Shown piece after piece: positions 62,901 to 64,000 of a DNA stretch of 64,000 nt. The position numbers were made by a program, and so were the translations under genes. The notes under the pieces were generated by a model. That model made no database searches and was not told where the DNA came from. It saw nothing but the letters and a program-made list of their open reading frames with translations. Where the stretch lies: contig NC_087065.1 in NCBI RefSeq assembly GCF_963678635.1, positions 70,418,630 to 70,482,629 on the forward strand, in the 5' to 3' direction. This DNA comes from Symsagittifera roscoffensis. Lineage: Eukaryota; Xenacoelomorpha; Acoela; Convolutidae. Each line of letters begins with the position of its first letter. Position 1 is the first letter of the stretch.

Positions 62901-63466
62901 ACGGTTGCTGTGATGTGTAAGAGTCGCTGAACGTAGTCCGCGAAATAGGCCGCGATGATTTTTCTTCGAGAAAAATCCTAAAATTTGTTCAGGCTCAAGT
63001 TTACTTTTCCGCGGTTTGACTGTTGACTTCTTTCTAAGATCATTTCATTTCTTTTGTGAAAAGGAAGGCAAACTCCACTATCGAACAGCAGAAGTGTAAA
63101 GGTCACGAAAAACGTGATCGACTTTTAGTTCCGAACGTGGATTTTAAATTTCAGATTTCCCAGCAGAATAAACAATTTGCCTATTGATCCAGTTTTTTGA
63201 GGAAAAATTACCAAAACCCACCCGAAGACAAAGTTCGTGCCCGGTCAATTTCAGTGATCGGTACAATAAGCCTGTTAATTTTGTTTTATAAAAGGATACA
63301 ATCTCCACTTTTTTCTAGGCAGAGAAGAGTTTCTCCAAAGACGACTACATGAACAAACAGTTGCCCAATCCTGACTCGCTGTCTTTGGGTTCCAACTTCA
63401 GCTTCGACGTTGACGCAGTGGCGAGGAAAAACAAGGAGCGCCTCAAGAAACTAGACAACTCCAGAG
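14820..63466 (+). CDS. CSPP1: CSPP1 homologue, centrosome and spindle pole associated protein (multi-exon, 3' end outside window)
   Basis: CSPP1 acts at centrosomes, spindle poles and cilia, where it stabilises microtubules; human mutations cause Joubert-type ciliopathy. Exon after exon matches human CSPP1 in order: MADDLEEFIQAQKAKLA (human MADNLDEFIEEQKARLA), [79 protein letters not shown], a long coiled coil (exons 20-21), SPPVPA, LSAMRKQLLSEQRRI, EVQQRELIRQQERELLK, ADTAFIG and KNKERLKKL. With 35 exons spliced, the frame holds for 6,529 nt (2,176 codons), longer than human mainly because of exon 28. Exons are listed separately. The C-terminal exon or exons are beyond the window. Confidence 0.95.
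14910..16013. other. CSPP1 intron 1
   Basis: 1.1 kb, phase 0, largely an R4 element (about 15150-15740). Confidence 0.75.
15150..15740 (+). repeat. R4 repeat, copy 1 (with GC-rich hairpins)
   Basis: Contains a short internal duplication (aaatcagtcccata at about 15200 and 15360) and two GC-rich palindromes, GCGCGCTACGCGCGC and CGCCGCTTCGCGGCG (15468-15500), unusual in this AT-rich window. It is shared in reverse with 42006-42350 (ctcggtttaaggtc, cgtattcat, ttggcaagctcgcaacacg). Confidence 0.82.
16014..16101 (+). CDS. CSPP1: CSPP1 exon 2
   Basis: Encodes FHQSENAGLREIAVPGTSQN and following residues, weakly conserved. Acceptor GGTTCAG; an alternative AG six bases earlier (16008) would add VQ in frame. 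Donor AAAG|GTTTGA, phase 1. Confidence 0.75.
16185..16428 (-). mobile_element. 3' fragment of the same non-LTR family (CSPP1 intron 2)
   Basis: About 240 bases closely match 13030-13275 (shared runs include atattccagtcaaaatcct, gatacgggttacgtttcttc and aatttcgtcgaaagt), with small indels. It holds only the tail and the last codons of the ORF. It ends about 20 nt before the exon 3 acceptor. Confidence 0.8.
16448..16545 (+). CDS. CSPP1: CSPP1 exon 3
   Basis: Acceptor TTATTTTAG, donor AAA|GTATAT, phase 1 to 0. Encodes [20 protein letters not shown] and EERKAETRSFLAK, corresponding to human [20 protein letters not shown] and the following conserved coiled segment. Confidence 0.92.
17073..17153 (+). 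CDS. CSPP1: CSPP1 exon 4
   Basis: Acceptor CTTTCTTTCAG, donor AAA|GTAAGC, phase 0-0. Encodes DRQRKPVDRSNIAPEAGLHI and RDTQSDK, occupying the place of the human LGVSLPIGERLSAKER region. Confidence 0.82.
17400..17625 (-). pseudogene. Non-LTR retrotransposon C-terminal fragment, frameshifted
   Basis: The minus strand reads FWYGHVHRRENDHALKWTDQ, VSIPGKIPAGRPK, then after a one-base frameshift RWIDCV-like residues and a stop. The order YGHVxRR, PGxxPxGRPKxRW is the familiar C-terminal tail of many LINE polymerases. No other part of that element is adjacent. It is a dead remnant. Confidence 0.65.
17847..22879 (+). pseudogene. BEL/Pao-type gag region, tandemly amplified and broken
   Basis: Unit 1 is preceded by a unique leader; a plausible Met codon starts MKKLKPPQGN near 18019. 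The recognisable domain is DUF1759-like BEL/Pao gag: LPQINLPCFSGDFTAWLSFI, DSFRSTVHDNDKLSPVQKLM and YLKGCLTSHASKLIMSLE. After CTSNGE the reading switches frame to VSQLRQLHSVFNETSQRK and an acidic linker, ending in GFSDESEEGETSVRR. Only the last unit reads through the site that is TGA in the other three (DW in unit 4) and on to a unique end (GPSRYGDPVKHSVKLISS) closing at TAG 22877. No protease, RT, RNase H or integrase lies between gag and LTR. It reads as an internal-deletion derivative. Confidence 0.75.
18234..22578 (+). repeat. Four-fold tandem array, unit about 1,096 bp
   Basis: Units begin at GATCAATGTCAG: 18234, 19331, 20383 and 21479; the array closes at GATC 22575-22578. Periods are 1,097, 1,052, 1,096 and 1,096 bases. 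Unit 2 lacks 45 bases (the stretch starting agcttggagacgacag). The array boundaries share the four bases GATC (ttcGATCaatg at the left entry, gagaGATCgaag at the right exit), so the first duplication could have used this microhomology. Units 1-2 share variants (aaaaaactg, cctaacaacg) and units 3-4 share others (aaaaactg, cataacgacg). Confidence 0.93.
22976..23265 (+). mobile_element. Probable 3' LTR of the BEL/Pao element
   Basis: Begins TGTGGTACAGCAGC directly after a purine tract (ccggggaa), as expected for a polypurine primer and LTR start. It ends ...CGGTATCACA and contains AATAAA near 23174. Length about 290 bp with TG...CA ends. I found no matching 5' LTR upstream of the gag array, so the ends are inferred from one copy. 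Confidence 0.6.
23370..24060 (-). pseudogene. Non-LTR reverse transcriptase core fragment
   Basis: Minus-strand translation gives, in order, QPRKCCSDALVEFTEFILLI, TFFIDFRKAFDTINHKMLIL (RT domain A), RKHFVAIDNEISQKQFLNCG with VRQGSELEPLLFF (domain B), and FLYADDTTLF (the YADD catalytic box, domain C). The pieces are in different frames with stops, so it is inactive. The RQGS and YADDT wording fits a CR1/Jockey-type non-LTR polymerase. Confidence 0.82.
24258..24401 (+). CDS. CSPP1: CSPP1 exon 5
   Basis: Acceptor GGAGTTTTTTTAG, donor GAG|GTTAGT, phase 0-0. Encodes KQKEIERNREYNQFLAANPK, matching human LKLERNKEYNQFL, then an N/P/K-rich linker. It lies immediately after the 7.1 kb transposon-filled intron. 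Confidence 0.92.
24898..25282 (+). repeat. R2 repeat copy (inverted-terminal MITE-like)
   Basis: Left end taagagtcgatggacatag, right end gcgttcattgactctttt; the ends are inverted relative to each other. The interior is shared with the other R2 copies (aaggaaggcgaactccacta, gtcacgaaaaacgtgat, cagatttcccagcgaaat). Confidence 0.8.
25620..25760 (+). repeat. Duplicated splice acceptor region of CSPP1 exon 6
   Basis: tttgtttattgattctagag followed by taaattgcgc (25672-25702) recurs as tttggttatttattgtagaa followed by taaattgcga (25721-25750), about 49 bases apart. The downstream copy is the exon 6 acceptor. The upstream copy has an AG in the same place and may be a decoy. Confidence 0.72.
25739..26031 (+). 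CDS. CSPP1: CSPP1 exon 6
   Basis: Acceptor TTATTGTAG, donor ACAG|GTGAGC, phase 0 to 2. Starts NKLRNERNREYNEYLRQRDE, a second copy of the ERNREYN core. It then has a Q-rich and a P/A-rich stretch and ends [17 protein letters not shown], matching human YEELLNQRRLEEDRYR. Confidence 0.93.
26032..27023. other. CSPP1 intron 6
   Basis: 1.0 kb, phase 2. Holds an R5 stretch (about 26320-26430, gtgatatatcatattaaa). Otherwise AT-rich with no gene. Confidence 0.55.
27024..27077 (+). CDS. CSPP1: CSPP1 exon 7 (54 nt)
   Basis: Acceptor TTTTACTGCAG, donor CAAAA|GTGAAA, phase 2-2. Encodes QSNGLPTSPSAAYYNQQK. Called from splice sites and matching phases only. Confidence 0.65.
27812..28015 (+). CDS. CSPP1: CSPP1 exon 8
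   Basis: Encodes SPQTGGDGGGYQPRSQGAPR then LPPVDDLEARMQTYDFELGK, RKQILKDDSSNSHQYAQSRA and VINDPS. Donor CCATC|GTATGT, phase 2. The phase-compatible acceptor is CGAACTTAAG, which lacks a pyrimidine tract. A better-looking CTCAG eight bases downstream (exon from 27820) would break the frame, so the left boundary is uncertain. Confidence 0.78.
28016..29405. other. CSPP1 intron 8 with imperfect inverted repeat
   Basis: 1.4 kb. At 28037-28092 the run aaaccagccgaagtataaac repeats with variation, and at 28170-28232 the complement appears (cggctggcttatatactcgg, ggtttatacttcggctt). Together they form a roughly 195-bp imperfect inverted repeat resembling a foldback or MITE. No gene seen. Confidence 0.55.
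29406..29504 (+). CDS. CSPP1: CSPP1 exon 9
   Basis: Acceptor TTTGTTGTAG, donor CTCAG|GTCAAA, phase 2-2. Encodes NMMDPGRYMGGDTFLDDRLM and SQFGRRGDDPSL, in the position of the human MDERFRYESDFDRRLL region. Confidence 0.82.
30559..30638 (+). repeat. 27-bp tandem triplicate
   Basis: gtttctgctccgttatttgg followed by ttaattt is repeated three times without mismatch until the last unit. Confidence 0.92.
30866..31447 (+). repeat. R1 repeat, near-complete copy with hairpin termini
   Basis: Starts and ends with the same roughly 48-bp block: cagtctgaacattcagggtt and following at the left, ggcagtcggaacattcaggg and following at the right. The block contains the hairpin CAGGGCTTCGCCCTG. The interior includes ttgttccgactttcgatacg and gacaattaacgcgcgata. 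Confidence 0.82.
31981..32199 (+). CDS. CSPP1: CSPP1 exon 10
   Basis: Acceptor TTCTTCATTAG, donor GAAT|GTAAAA, phase 2-2. A G/P/Q-rich stretch leads to DPNMEKRRKQQEYKQQLEAQ and MSASAMAKR, the counterpart of human [20 protein letters not shown]. Confidence 0.92.
32355..32412 (+). CDS. CSPP1: CSPP1 exon 11 (58 nt)
   Basis: Acceptor TTTGCTTCAG, donor TTT|GTAAGT, phase 2 to 0. Encodes EKEKNLQINLTGEKNPSKF; corresponds to human RREKDLELRVAASG. Confidence 0.85.
32757..32866 (+). CDS. CSPP1: CSPP1 exon 12
   Basis: Acceptor TCTCTTTTCAG, donor GACAA|GTATGC, phase 0 to 2. Encodes PSEFMRNVGVARDPQVNMAR and HAQSMPPPASHGPLLD. An R2 repeat terminus lies in the intron about 25-55 nt before the acceptor. Confidence 0.85.
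33466..33587 (+). CDS. CSPP1: CSPP1 exon 13
   Basis: Acceptor GTTTCATTTCAG, donor CCAA|GTAAGT, phase 2 to 1. Encodes GGMGGLGPTAYDPNYQYYAT and ADPLDPMMVP, resembling the aromatic human stretch with AYYFYGSRNTFDPSLAYYG. Confidence 0.88.
33938..33959 (+). CDS. CSPP1: CSPP1 exon 14 (22-nt micro-exon)
   Basis: Acceptor TGTGTTTAG, donor GATAT|GTAAGT, phase 1 to 2, encoding NSLGGMD. It restores the frame between exons 13 and 15, which cannot be joined directly without a shift. Confidence 0.7.
34044..34391 (+). CDS. CSPP1: CSPP1 exon 15
   Basis: Pyrimidine-rich acceptor ending TCTAATTCAAG; donor TTTC|GTTAGT, the same donor hexamer as exon 5; phase 2-2. Encodes SRHNPVNDVMSRSPRKQQPY followed by an N/S/P-rich low-complexity stretch, probably disordered and not clearly conserved in human. 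Confidence 0.8.
34392..35756. other. CSPP1 intron 15
   Basis: 1.4 kb. Dispersed variants of aatcgattataatccattt (34720-35480), a C run of about 20 bases at 35101 and C/G-rich purine-pyrimidine stretches. No gene. Confidence 0.5.
35757..35876 (+). CDS. CSPP1: CSPP1 exon 16
   Basis: Acceptor CTCATGCAG, donor AGAAG|GTCTTA, phase 2-2. Encodes PRGNNSYESKMRGSNDFDTT and an acidic, glycine-rich end (SHFDFGKDR). Confidence 0.8.
36451..36564 (+). CDS. CSPP1: CSPP1 exon 17
   Basis: Acceptor AAAAATTTTAG, donor GAAAG|GTAAAC, phase 2-2. Encodes NNYQADLLNQMREKQDRQYR and NKMEQE, matching human [20 protein letters not shown]. Confidence 0.93.
36704..37084 (+). repeat. R2 repeat copy
   Basis: Left end aagagtcgataaacgtagtt, right end gcgtgcattgactcttttcc then aactgtctgttggctatg. 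It is preceded by an R3 terminus at 36590-36630. Confidence 0.82.
37166..37652 (+). repeat. R1 repeat copy
   Basis: ttgttccgacttttgaagaa at the left; aggacagtcggatcattcag and ggttttgccctgatatacga at the right. Confidence 0.78.
38317..38411 (+). CDS. CSPP1: CSPP1 exon 18
   Basis: Acceptor CTTGTGTTAG, donor ATAG|GTAAGA, phase 2 to 1. Encodes WERKKDAEEQYFPFGKGGGG and [11 protein letters not shown], the most recognisable CSPP1 signature (human [20 protein letters not shown]). Confidence 0.96.
38769..38827 (+). repeat. About 32-bp tandem duplicate
   Basis: agcaggtggttacgtaatct followed by aatgacg appears twice in a row in CSPP1 intron 18. Confidence 0.9.
39502..39686 (+). CDS. CSPP1: CSPP1 exon 19
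   Basis: Acceptor TAATTTTTCAG, donor CCTGTT|GTAAGT, phase 1 to 0. Begins [20 protein letters not shown] (human TDLNRMHRQNIDAYHNPD) and ends [12 protein letters not shown] (human FARGNVFGEPP). Confidence 0.95.
39687..43665. other. CSPP1 intron 19
   Basis: 4.0 kb, phase 0: R2 terminus (about 40015-40070), R3 terminus followed by R2-like sequence (41417-41900), R4 in reverse (42006-42350), R5 in reverse (42600-42790) and C-run clusters near 42800. No gene. Confidence 0.6.
42006..42350 (-). repeat. R4 repeat, copy 2 (reverse)
   Basis: The reverse complement matches copy 1 over ctctcggtttaaggtc, aaccggttctgaattttgta, cctaccgtcttttggcaagc and aacacgttg. The GC palindromes of copy 1 have decayed here. 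Confidence 0.82.
43666..43869 (+). CDS. CSPP1: CSPP1 exon 20 (coiled coil)
   Basis: Acceptor TTGCGCTATAG, donor GAG|GTTAGA, phase 0-0. Encodes QEQYKLDLKRQIEERNRVKE and an R/E/Q-rich helix, matching human QQELYKNFLRFQIEEKRQRE. Locally GC-richer than the introns. Confidence 0.95.
44494..44658 (+). CDS. CSPP1: CSPP1 exon 21 (coiled coil)
   Basis: Acceptor TTTGTTTTACAG followed at once by CAG, a NAGNAG acceptor that could drop one glutamine; donor CCG|GTCAGT. Phase 0-0. Highly charged helix (EEKRLAVDRARKEEEEKQAD) continuing exon 20. Confidence 0.93.
45058..45165 (+). CDS. CSPP1: CSPP1 exon 22 (proline-rich)
   Basis: Acceptor CTTTTTTCAG, donor ACG|GTGAGA, phase 0-0. Encodes KSPPVPAQQQQQQNTAPPPS and a proline-rich tail; contains the SPPVPA motif of human CSPP1 (AQSPPVPARK) and a six-glutamine CAG run. 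Confidence 0.92.
45703..46478 (+). repeat. R1 repeat copies (two starts, one end)
   Basis: Two R1 5' ends in series (attgttccgaccttcgcag at 45703 and ttgttacgactttcgaaaa at 46025), with one hairpin terminus at 46433-46478 (cattcagggttttgccctga). It looks like one copy inserted into, or duplicated within, another. Confidence 0.72.
46803..46912 (+). repeat. Short tandem repeat of AAAATAATGTCTGTTTTCGCCC type
   Basis: About four to five degenerate units: cagaataatgtccgttcaac, ttatatctgttttcgctcgg, aataatgtctgttttcgccc, aataatgtcagatttccccc. Confidence 0.75.
46940..47075 (+). repeat. Three tandem units of about 46 bp, each a palindrome
   Basis: Starts of agagtggtac at 46940, 46985 and 47031. Each unit contains gattgcataa...ttatgcaatc, an inverted repeat able to form a hairpin. 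Confidence 0.88.
47151..47231 (+). CDS. CSPP1: CSPP1 alternative exon 23 with in-frame stop
   Basis: Acceptor GGCTGCTTTCCAG opens phase 0, compatible with exon 22. Encodes RNMESPPVPALRKKLNGSNP then LSNFPF and TAG at 47229-47231. The SPPVPA(L)RK motif is actually closer to human SPPVPARK than exon 22 is. There is no donor before the stop except CCT|GTACCG at 47172, which would leave only RNMESPP. It is therefore either a poison or terminal cassette exon or a short in-frame exon. Exon 22 joins exon 24 in frame without it. Confidence 0.6.
   Translation, partial: RNMESPPVPALRKKLNGSNPLSNFPF
47523..47753 (+). CDS. CSPP1: CSPP1 exon 24
   Basis: Acceptor TCACTTTTCAG, donor GAACCT|GTAAAT, phase 0-0. 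Encodes GNLFLLSPEPSLEKAYLPPE and a 57-residue S/P/E/A-rich continuation with no clear human match. Confidence 0.78.
47754..48539. other. CSPP1 intron 24
   Basis: 786 bases. A short R4 end match at 48140-48180 in reverse. Otherwise nothing recognised. Confidence 0.5.
48540..48612 (+). CDS. CSPP1: CSPP1 exon 25
   Basis: Acceptor CATCTGTTTAG, donor CGAG|GTATGT, phase 0 to 1. Encodes EPVSPDMPPSHPVRLTKNKT NPER. Confidence 0.8.
48832..49366 (-). repeat. R1 repeat copy (reverse)
   Basis: Begins aacaagactgctcgtatcag, runs through ggcgaagccttg, and ends cgtatcgaaagtcggaacaa. Confidence 0.8.
49526..49566. repeat. Perfect 16-bp inverted repeat
   Basis: aattgggtttcaatgg and its exact complement ccattgaaacccaatt separated by nine bases, in CSPP1 intron 25. 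Confidence 0.92.
49933..50612 (+). repeat. R2 repeat copy interrupted by a foldback element
   Basis: Left end taaagagtcgatgaacgtag at 49934, right end ctactgtctgttggctatg near 50610. A 207-bp insertion is described separately. Confidence 0.8.
49960..50166. mobile_element. Foldback/MITE insertion with 9-bp target duplication
   Basis: The insertion is flanked by TAGTTCAGA on both sides (49951-49959 and 50167-50175), a 9-bp direct repeat absent as a pair in other R2 copies. The insert begins cgaatgtcccacgtttcgcc and ends ggggcgaaatgtgtgaatta; the two arms are imperfect inverted repeats of CACATTTCGCCCC units. Confidence 0.78.
51385..51482 (+). CDS. CSPP1: CSPP1 exon 26
   Basis: Acceptor TTTTTATTCAG, donor AAC|GTACGT, phase 1 to 0. 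Encodes ASRAEVNRQLSAMRKQLLSE and QRRIEMQIDNKN, matching human [20 protein letters not shown]. Confidence 0.95.
52063..52278 (+). CDS. CSPP1: CSPP1 exon 27, possible alternative terminal exon
   Basis: Acceptor GACCTGGTTTAG, phase 0. Encodes GFNAWGQTGSSVVQYPLDLT then SIDAELFRRELETEKHEKSM. Read through, it stops at TAA 52276-52278 after PALETEPKI. For continuation into exon 28, a GGAG|GTCGCG donor after 52192 gives phase 1, which fits the exon 28 acceptor exactly. The read-through form would end CSPP1 here, supported by AATAAA downstream. Confidence 0.78.
   Translation, partial: GFNAWGQTGSSVVQYPLDLTSIDAELFRRELETEKHEKSMNTGGREFPIVQSRPATQLPPINPALETEPKI
52459..52464 (+). terminator. Candidate poly(A) signal AATAAA
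   Basis: AATAAA lies 181 nt after the exon 27 stop codon and is followed within about 15-35 nt by a GT-rich run (gtttgagtttatttttgttg), the usual layout of a cleavage and polyadenylation site. It lies before exon 28 and so would produce a CSPP1 transcript lacking everything downstream. Confidence 0.5.
52547..54453 (+). CDS. CSPP1: CSPP1 exon 28: 635-codon acidic low-complexity exon
   Basis: An open frame of about 1.95 kb without an N-terminal ATG; the first in-frame ATG is near 52831. It therefore reads as an internal exon. The acceptor AAACTAAG is weak but phase 1, fitting exon 27. A strong donor ATC|GTGAGT at 54454 is phase 0, fitting exon 29. Without that donor the frame runs to TAA at 54493. 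The product is rich in E, N, S, T and D and has in-frame repeats (NENKTKPETA). The C-terminal 150 residues are more complex (KRKSVRFFEIIEDDPGRPIE, then KKEVQKIEAQFSGKDI), with a basic KRKSVRFF motif resembling a PP1-docking RVxF site. I know no vertebrate counterpart. It could instead be a nested gene. Confidence 0.75.
53085..53175 (+). repeat. CSPP1: In-frame coding tandem repeat in CSPP1 exon 28
   Basis: Encodes ENKTKPE(S/T)(S/A)N-like units: NENKTKPETANENKTKPETA and NENENKNE. The period is 36 bases in the best pair and keeps the frame. Confidence 0.82.
54783..54893 (+). CDS. CSPP1: CSPP1 exon 29
   Basis: Acceptor TTACGTTTCAG, donor GAC|GTAAGT, phase 0-0. Encodes HYPDYPQGRQAKKRIDSVFE and KGVRPEDIDHYGFSKRD. 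Because exon 26 ends and exon 29 begins in phase 0, exons 27-28 could be skipped together without a frameshift. Confidence 0.82.
55147..55185 (+). CDS. CSPP1: CSPP1 exon 30 (39-nt micro-exon)
   Basis: Acceptor AAAATTTTCAG, donor TAT|GTAAGA, phase 0-0; encodes YIRSLFRQKNFYY. Confidence 0.72.
55692..55845 (+). CDS. CSPP1: CSPP1 exon 31
   Basis: Acceptor AAAATTCCAG, donor GACC|GTAAGT, phase 0 to 1. Encodes VRERPSKPQGEMILTEPAKV, a tryptophan-containing middle (ESWKPIFKDE) and ALDLFMHSKYD, aligning with the human stretch ending VDLKFMYLDPP. Confidence 0.9.
56730..57700 (+). repeat. Degenerate tandem repeat in CSPP1 intron 31, unit about 145-175 bp
   Basis: The block (a/g)(a/t)atctga(g/t)...ttcaatg recurs near 56745, 56907, 57080, 57224, 57457 and 57628. 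Between these, gcataagcgg(t/c) and ggaaaagtcaa-like motifs recur in the same order. The fifth unit carries an insertion. Confidence 0.75.
58080..58208 (+). CDS. CSPP1: CSPP1 exon 32
   Basis: Acceptor TTTTTTTCTAG, donor CAAG|GTCAGT, phase 1-1. Encodes LTRSRDNFRQEFPNAPQSSD and EVQQRELIRQQERELLKLRQ, matching human [20 protein letters not shown]. Confidence 0.94.
58209..59896. other. CSPP1 intron 32
   Basis: 1.7 kb, AT-rich. R3 terminus at 58530-58572. No gene or other repeat recognised. Confidence 0.5.
59897..60004 (+). CDS. CSPP1: CSPP1 exon 33 (108-nt twin A)
   Basis: Phase 1-1. Encodes VNPEAGLGDIREDDLAFLID and HPDAKSMPLASDSAYI(G). The end matches human LLESDSAFIGAYGE. Donor ATTG|GTGGGT. The acceptor AAATGTACAG lacks a pyrimidine tract. 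Same length, same phases and same ending motif as the next exon. Confidence 0.82.
60523..60630 (+). CDS. CSPP1: CSPP1 exon 34 (108-nt twin B)
   Basis: Phase 1-1. Acceptor GACTAAGCAG, donor ATCG|GTCTCA. Encodes LRQSELDVMMGRLSLLRDSP and DYHVSNLLVADTAFI(G), again matching human LLESDSAFIG. The frame stays open past the donor into a C-rich repeat, which I take as intron because exon 35 supplies the expected next residues (GMNGET; human GAYGET). Confidence 0.88.
60631..61850. other. CSPP1 intron 34
   Basis: 1.2 kb. The first 200 bases are C-run repeats (60650-60830). Later, two similar stretches contain ttgttgcgcttcgcttag (61169-61187 and 61396-61414) about 227 bases apart, a degenerate duplication. 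No gene. Confidence 0.5.
60650..60830 (+). repeat. C-run repeat array after CSPP1 exon 34
   Basis: Runs of 6 to 18 C alternate with caatt(g/t)agca(a/g) units (tcaattgagcaaacc, gtcaatttagcagcc, tcaatttagcaactcc), about 50 bases apart. It starts 20 bases after the exon 34 donor. Confidence 0.8.
61851..62122 (+). CDS. CSPP1: CSPP1 exon 35 (open frame continues to 62641)
   Basis: Acceptor TGTTTATCCAG, phase 1. Encodes GMNGETLVPTPPLITKMERM and RDRRKKEAEKPS, matching human ETYPAIEDDVLPPPSQ and ARERRRNKWKGL. Donor CAG|GTTAAC after 62122 (phase 0) fits exon 36. The same frame stays open a further 172 codons to TAG at 62639-62641, with S/T/P-rich coding-like composition. A second phase-0 donor option is TCG|GTGAAA near 62545. 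The true right boundary, or an alternative C-terminus, is unsettled. Confidence 0.82.
62828..62898 (-). ncRNA. Possible tRNA-like SINE remnant
   Basis: The minus strand reads gttgggatagtgatttgcgc, gacctcgcaagcatcacgac, then gatccaggactcaatcccca. This resembles a tRNA A-box region, an anticodon-arm CTCGCAAG and a B-box-like GGACTCAATCC, as in tRNA-derived SINE heads. No cloverleaf could be verified by hand, and the B box departs from consensus. Confidence 0.28.
62919..63215 (+). repeat. R2 repeat, left part; further right ends at 63594-63652 and 63775-63833
   Basis: Left end gtaagagtcgctgaacgtag, interior gtcacgaaaaacgtgatcga. CSPP1 exon 36 lies between this part and two right termini (gcgttcattgactcttttcc), so the copies flanking the exon are separate partial elements. 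Confidence 0.72.
63319..63466 (+). CDS. CSPP1: CSPP1 exon 36 (last exon visible)
   Basis: Acceptor CTTTTTTCTAG, donor AGAG|GTCAGT, phase 0 to 1. Encodes AEKSFSKDDYMNKQLPNPDS, LSLGSNFSFDVDAVARKNKE and RLKKLDNSR, matching human [20 protein letters not shown] and ERMRRLNEF. The terminal exon or exons must lie beyond 64000. Confidence 0.93.
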
Positions 63467-64000
63467 GTCAGTAGAACCATCACAGGTCTATTTCTAAATA
63501 TTCTATCTGCCTATCGCATTGATATGTCTTAACATAAAATTGAAAGATATTTTACGCCTTCTATTTTTTTTTCGGAAAACCGAAACAGGTCAGTATTTTT
63601 TTCTTTTTACTTGCGTTCATTGACTCTTTTCCAACTGTCAGTTGGCTATGTTTAAATTGGGTTATTTCATCAAAAAAGTGTCAATCATAAACTGTTCTTG
63701 ACATTCGAAGTGCTTTAAGGCTATATGTTTTTTCTTTGAAATTTGAAAGCTATAGTTTTTCAAAAAAACAAGTCAAGATTTTTTCTGTTTAATTGCGTTC
63801 ATTGACTCTTTTCCAGCTGTCTGTTGGCTATGATTTTACATATAAATTTGATCCCTGTTTACGACAGAAGGACCGATTAGGTGAAATTTTCATCAATCAG
63901 TGTCTTTCAAGTAGCTCAAACTAACCGATTTCCTGCATGTTTCTTTCAAATTTTCTTATAACGAATTATGAGGGGCTAACATAGTTTTCGGATATTCGGT

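Noticed and set aside
1-64000. Search for rRNA, intact tRNA, bacterial operons, defence systems or viral genes.
   Set aside because: Nothing supports any of these; both large genes are ordinary metazoan cell-biology genes and the rest is intronic or repetitive.

Overview
This is AT-rich nuclear DNA from an invertebrate metazoan. The evidence is large spliced genes with GT-AG introns, abundant short interspersed repeats, a BEL/Pao LTR element and non-LTR retrotransposon pieces. I cannot name the clade. I see no rRNA, no intact tRNA gene, no CRISPR array and no bacterial-style operon.

Two protein genes fill almost the whole window in head-to-head orientation. On the minus strand, from an ATG at 12798 leftwards to at least 2637 and presumably past the left edge, lies a divergent RICTOR homologue (mTORC2 scaffold). 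Four exons are resolved (12798-10895, 10406-9534, 4746-4432, 2875-2637), about 1,110 codons. All three junctions are phase 2 and match, and recognisable RICTOR motifs run in family order. On the plus strand, from an ATG at 14820 to beyond the right edge, lies a CSPP1 homologue (centrosome and spindle pole associated protein 1, a microtubule and cilium protein). I resolved about 35 exons by reading splice sites and phases. The main path stays in one frame for about 2,176 codons up to 63466. The last exon or exons lie outside the window.

The CSPP1 gene has features not known to me from vertebrate CSPP1: a 1.9 kb acidic low-complexity exon (52547-54453), a possible early 3' end just before it (stop at 52276, AATAAA at 52459), a stop-containing exon that repeats the SPPVPA motif (47151-47231), twin 108-nt phase-1 exons with matching ends (59897-60004 and 60523-60630), two adjacent exons sharing an ERNREYN core, and micro-exons of 22 and 39 nt.

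The 2.0 kb between the two start codons holds the 3' part of a non-LTR retrotransposon with a restriction-like endonuclease domain (13030-13716, minus). A 3' fragment of the same family sits in CSPP1 intron 2. CSPP1 intron 4 (7.1 kb) is a retroelement graveyard: non-LTR RT fragments, a four-fold tandem array of a BEL/Pao gag-derived unit with a GATC microhomology junction, and a solo 3' LTR. The other introns carry at least five short repeat families, called R1-R5 here, plus local tandem repeats. I found no convincing new multi-gene system. The most interesting signals are the CSPP1 exon architecture, the gag array and the repeat families with hairpin ends.
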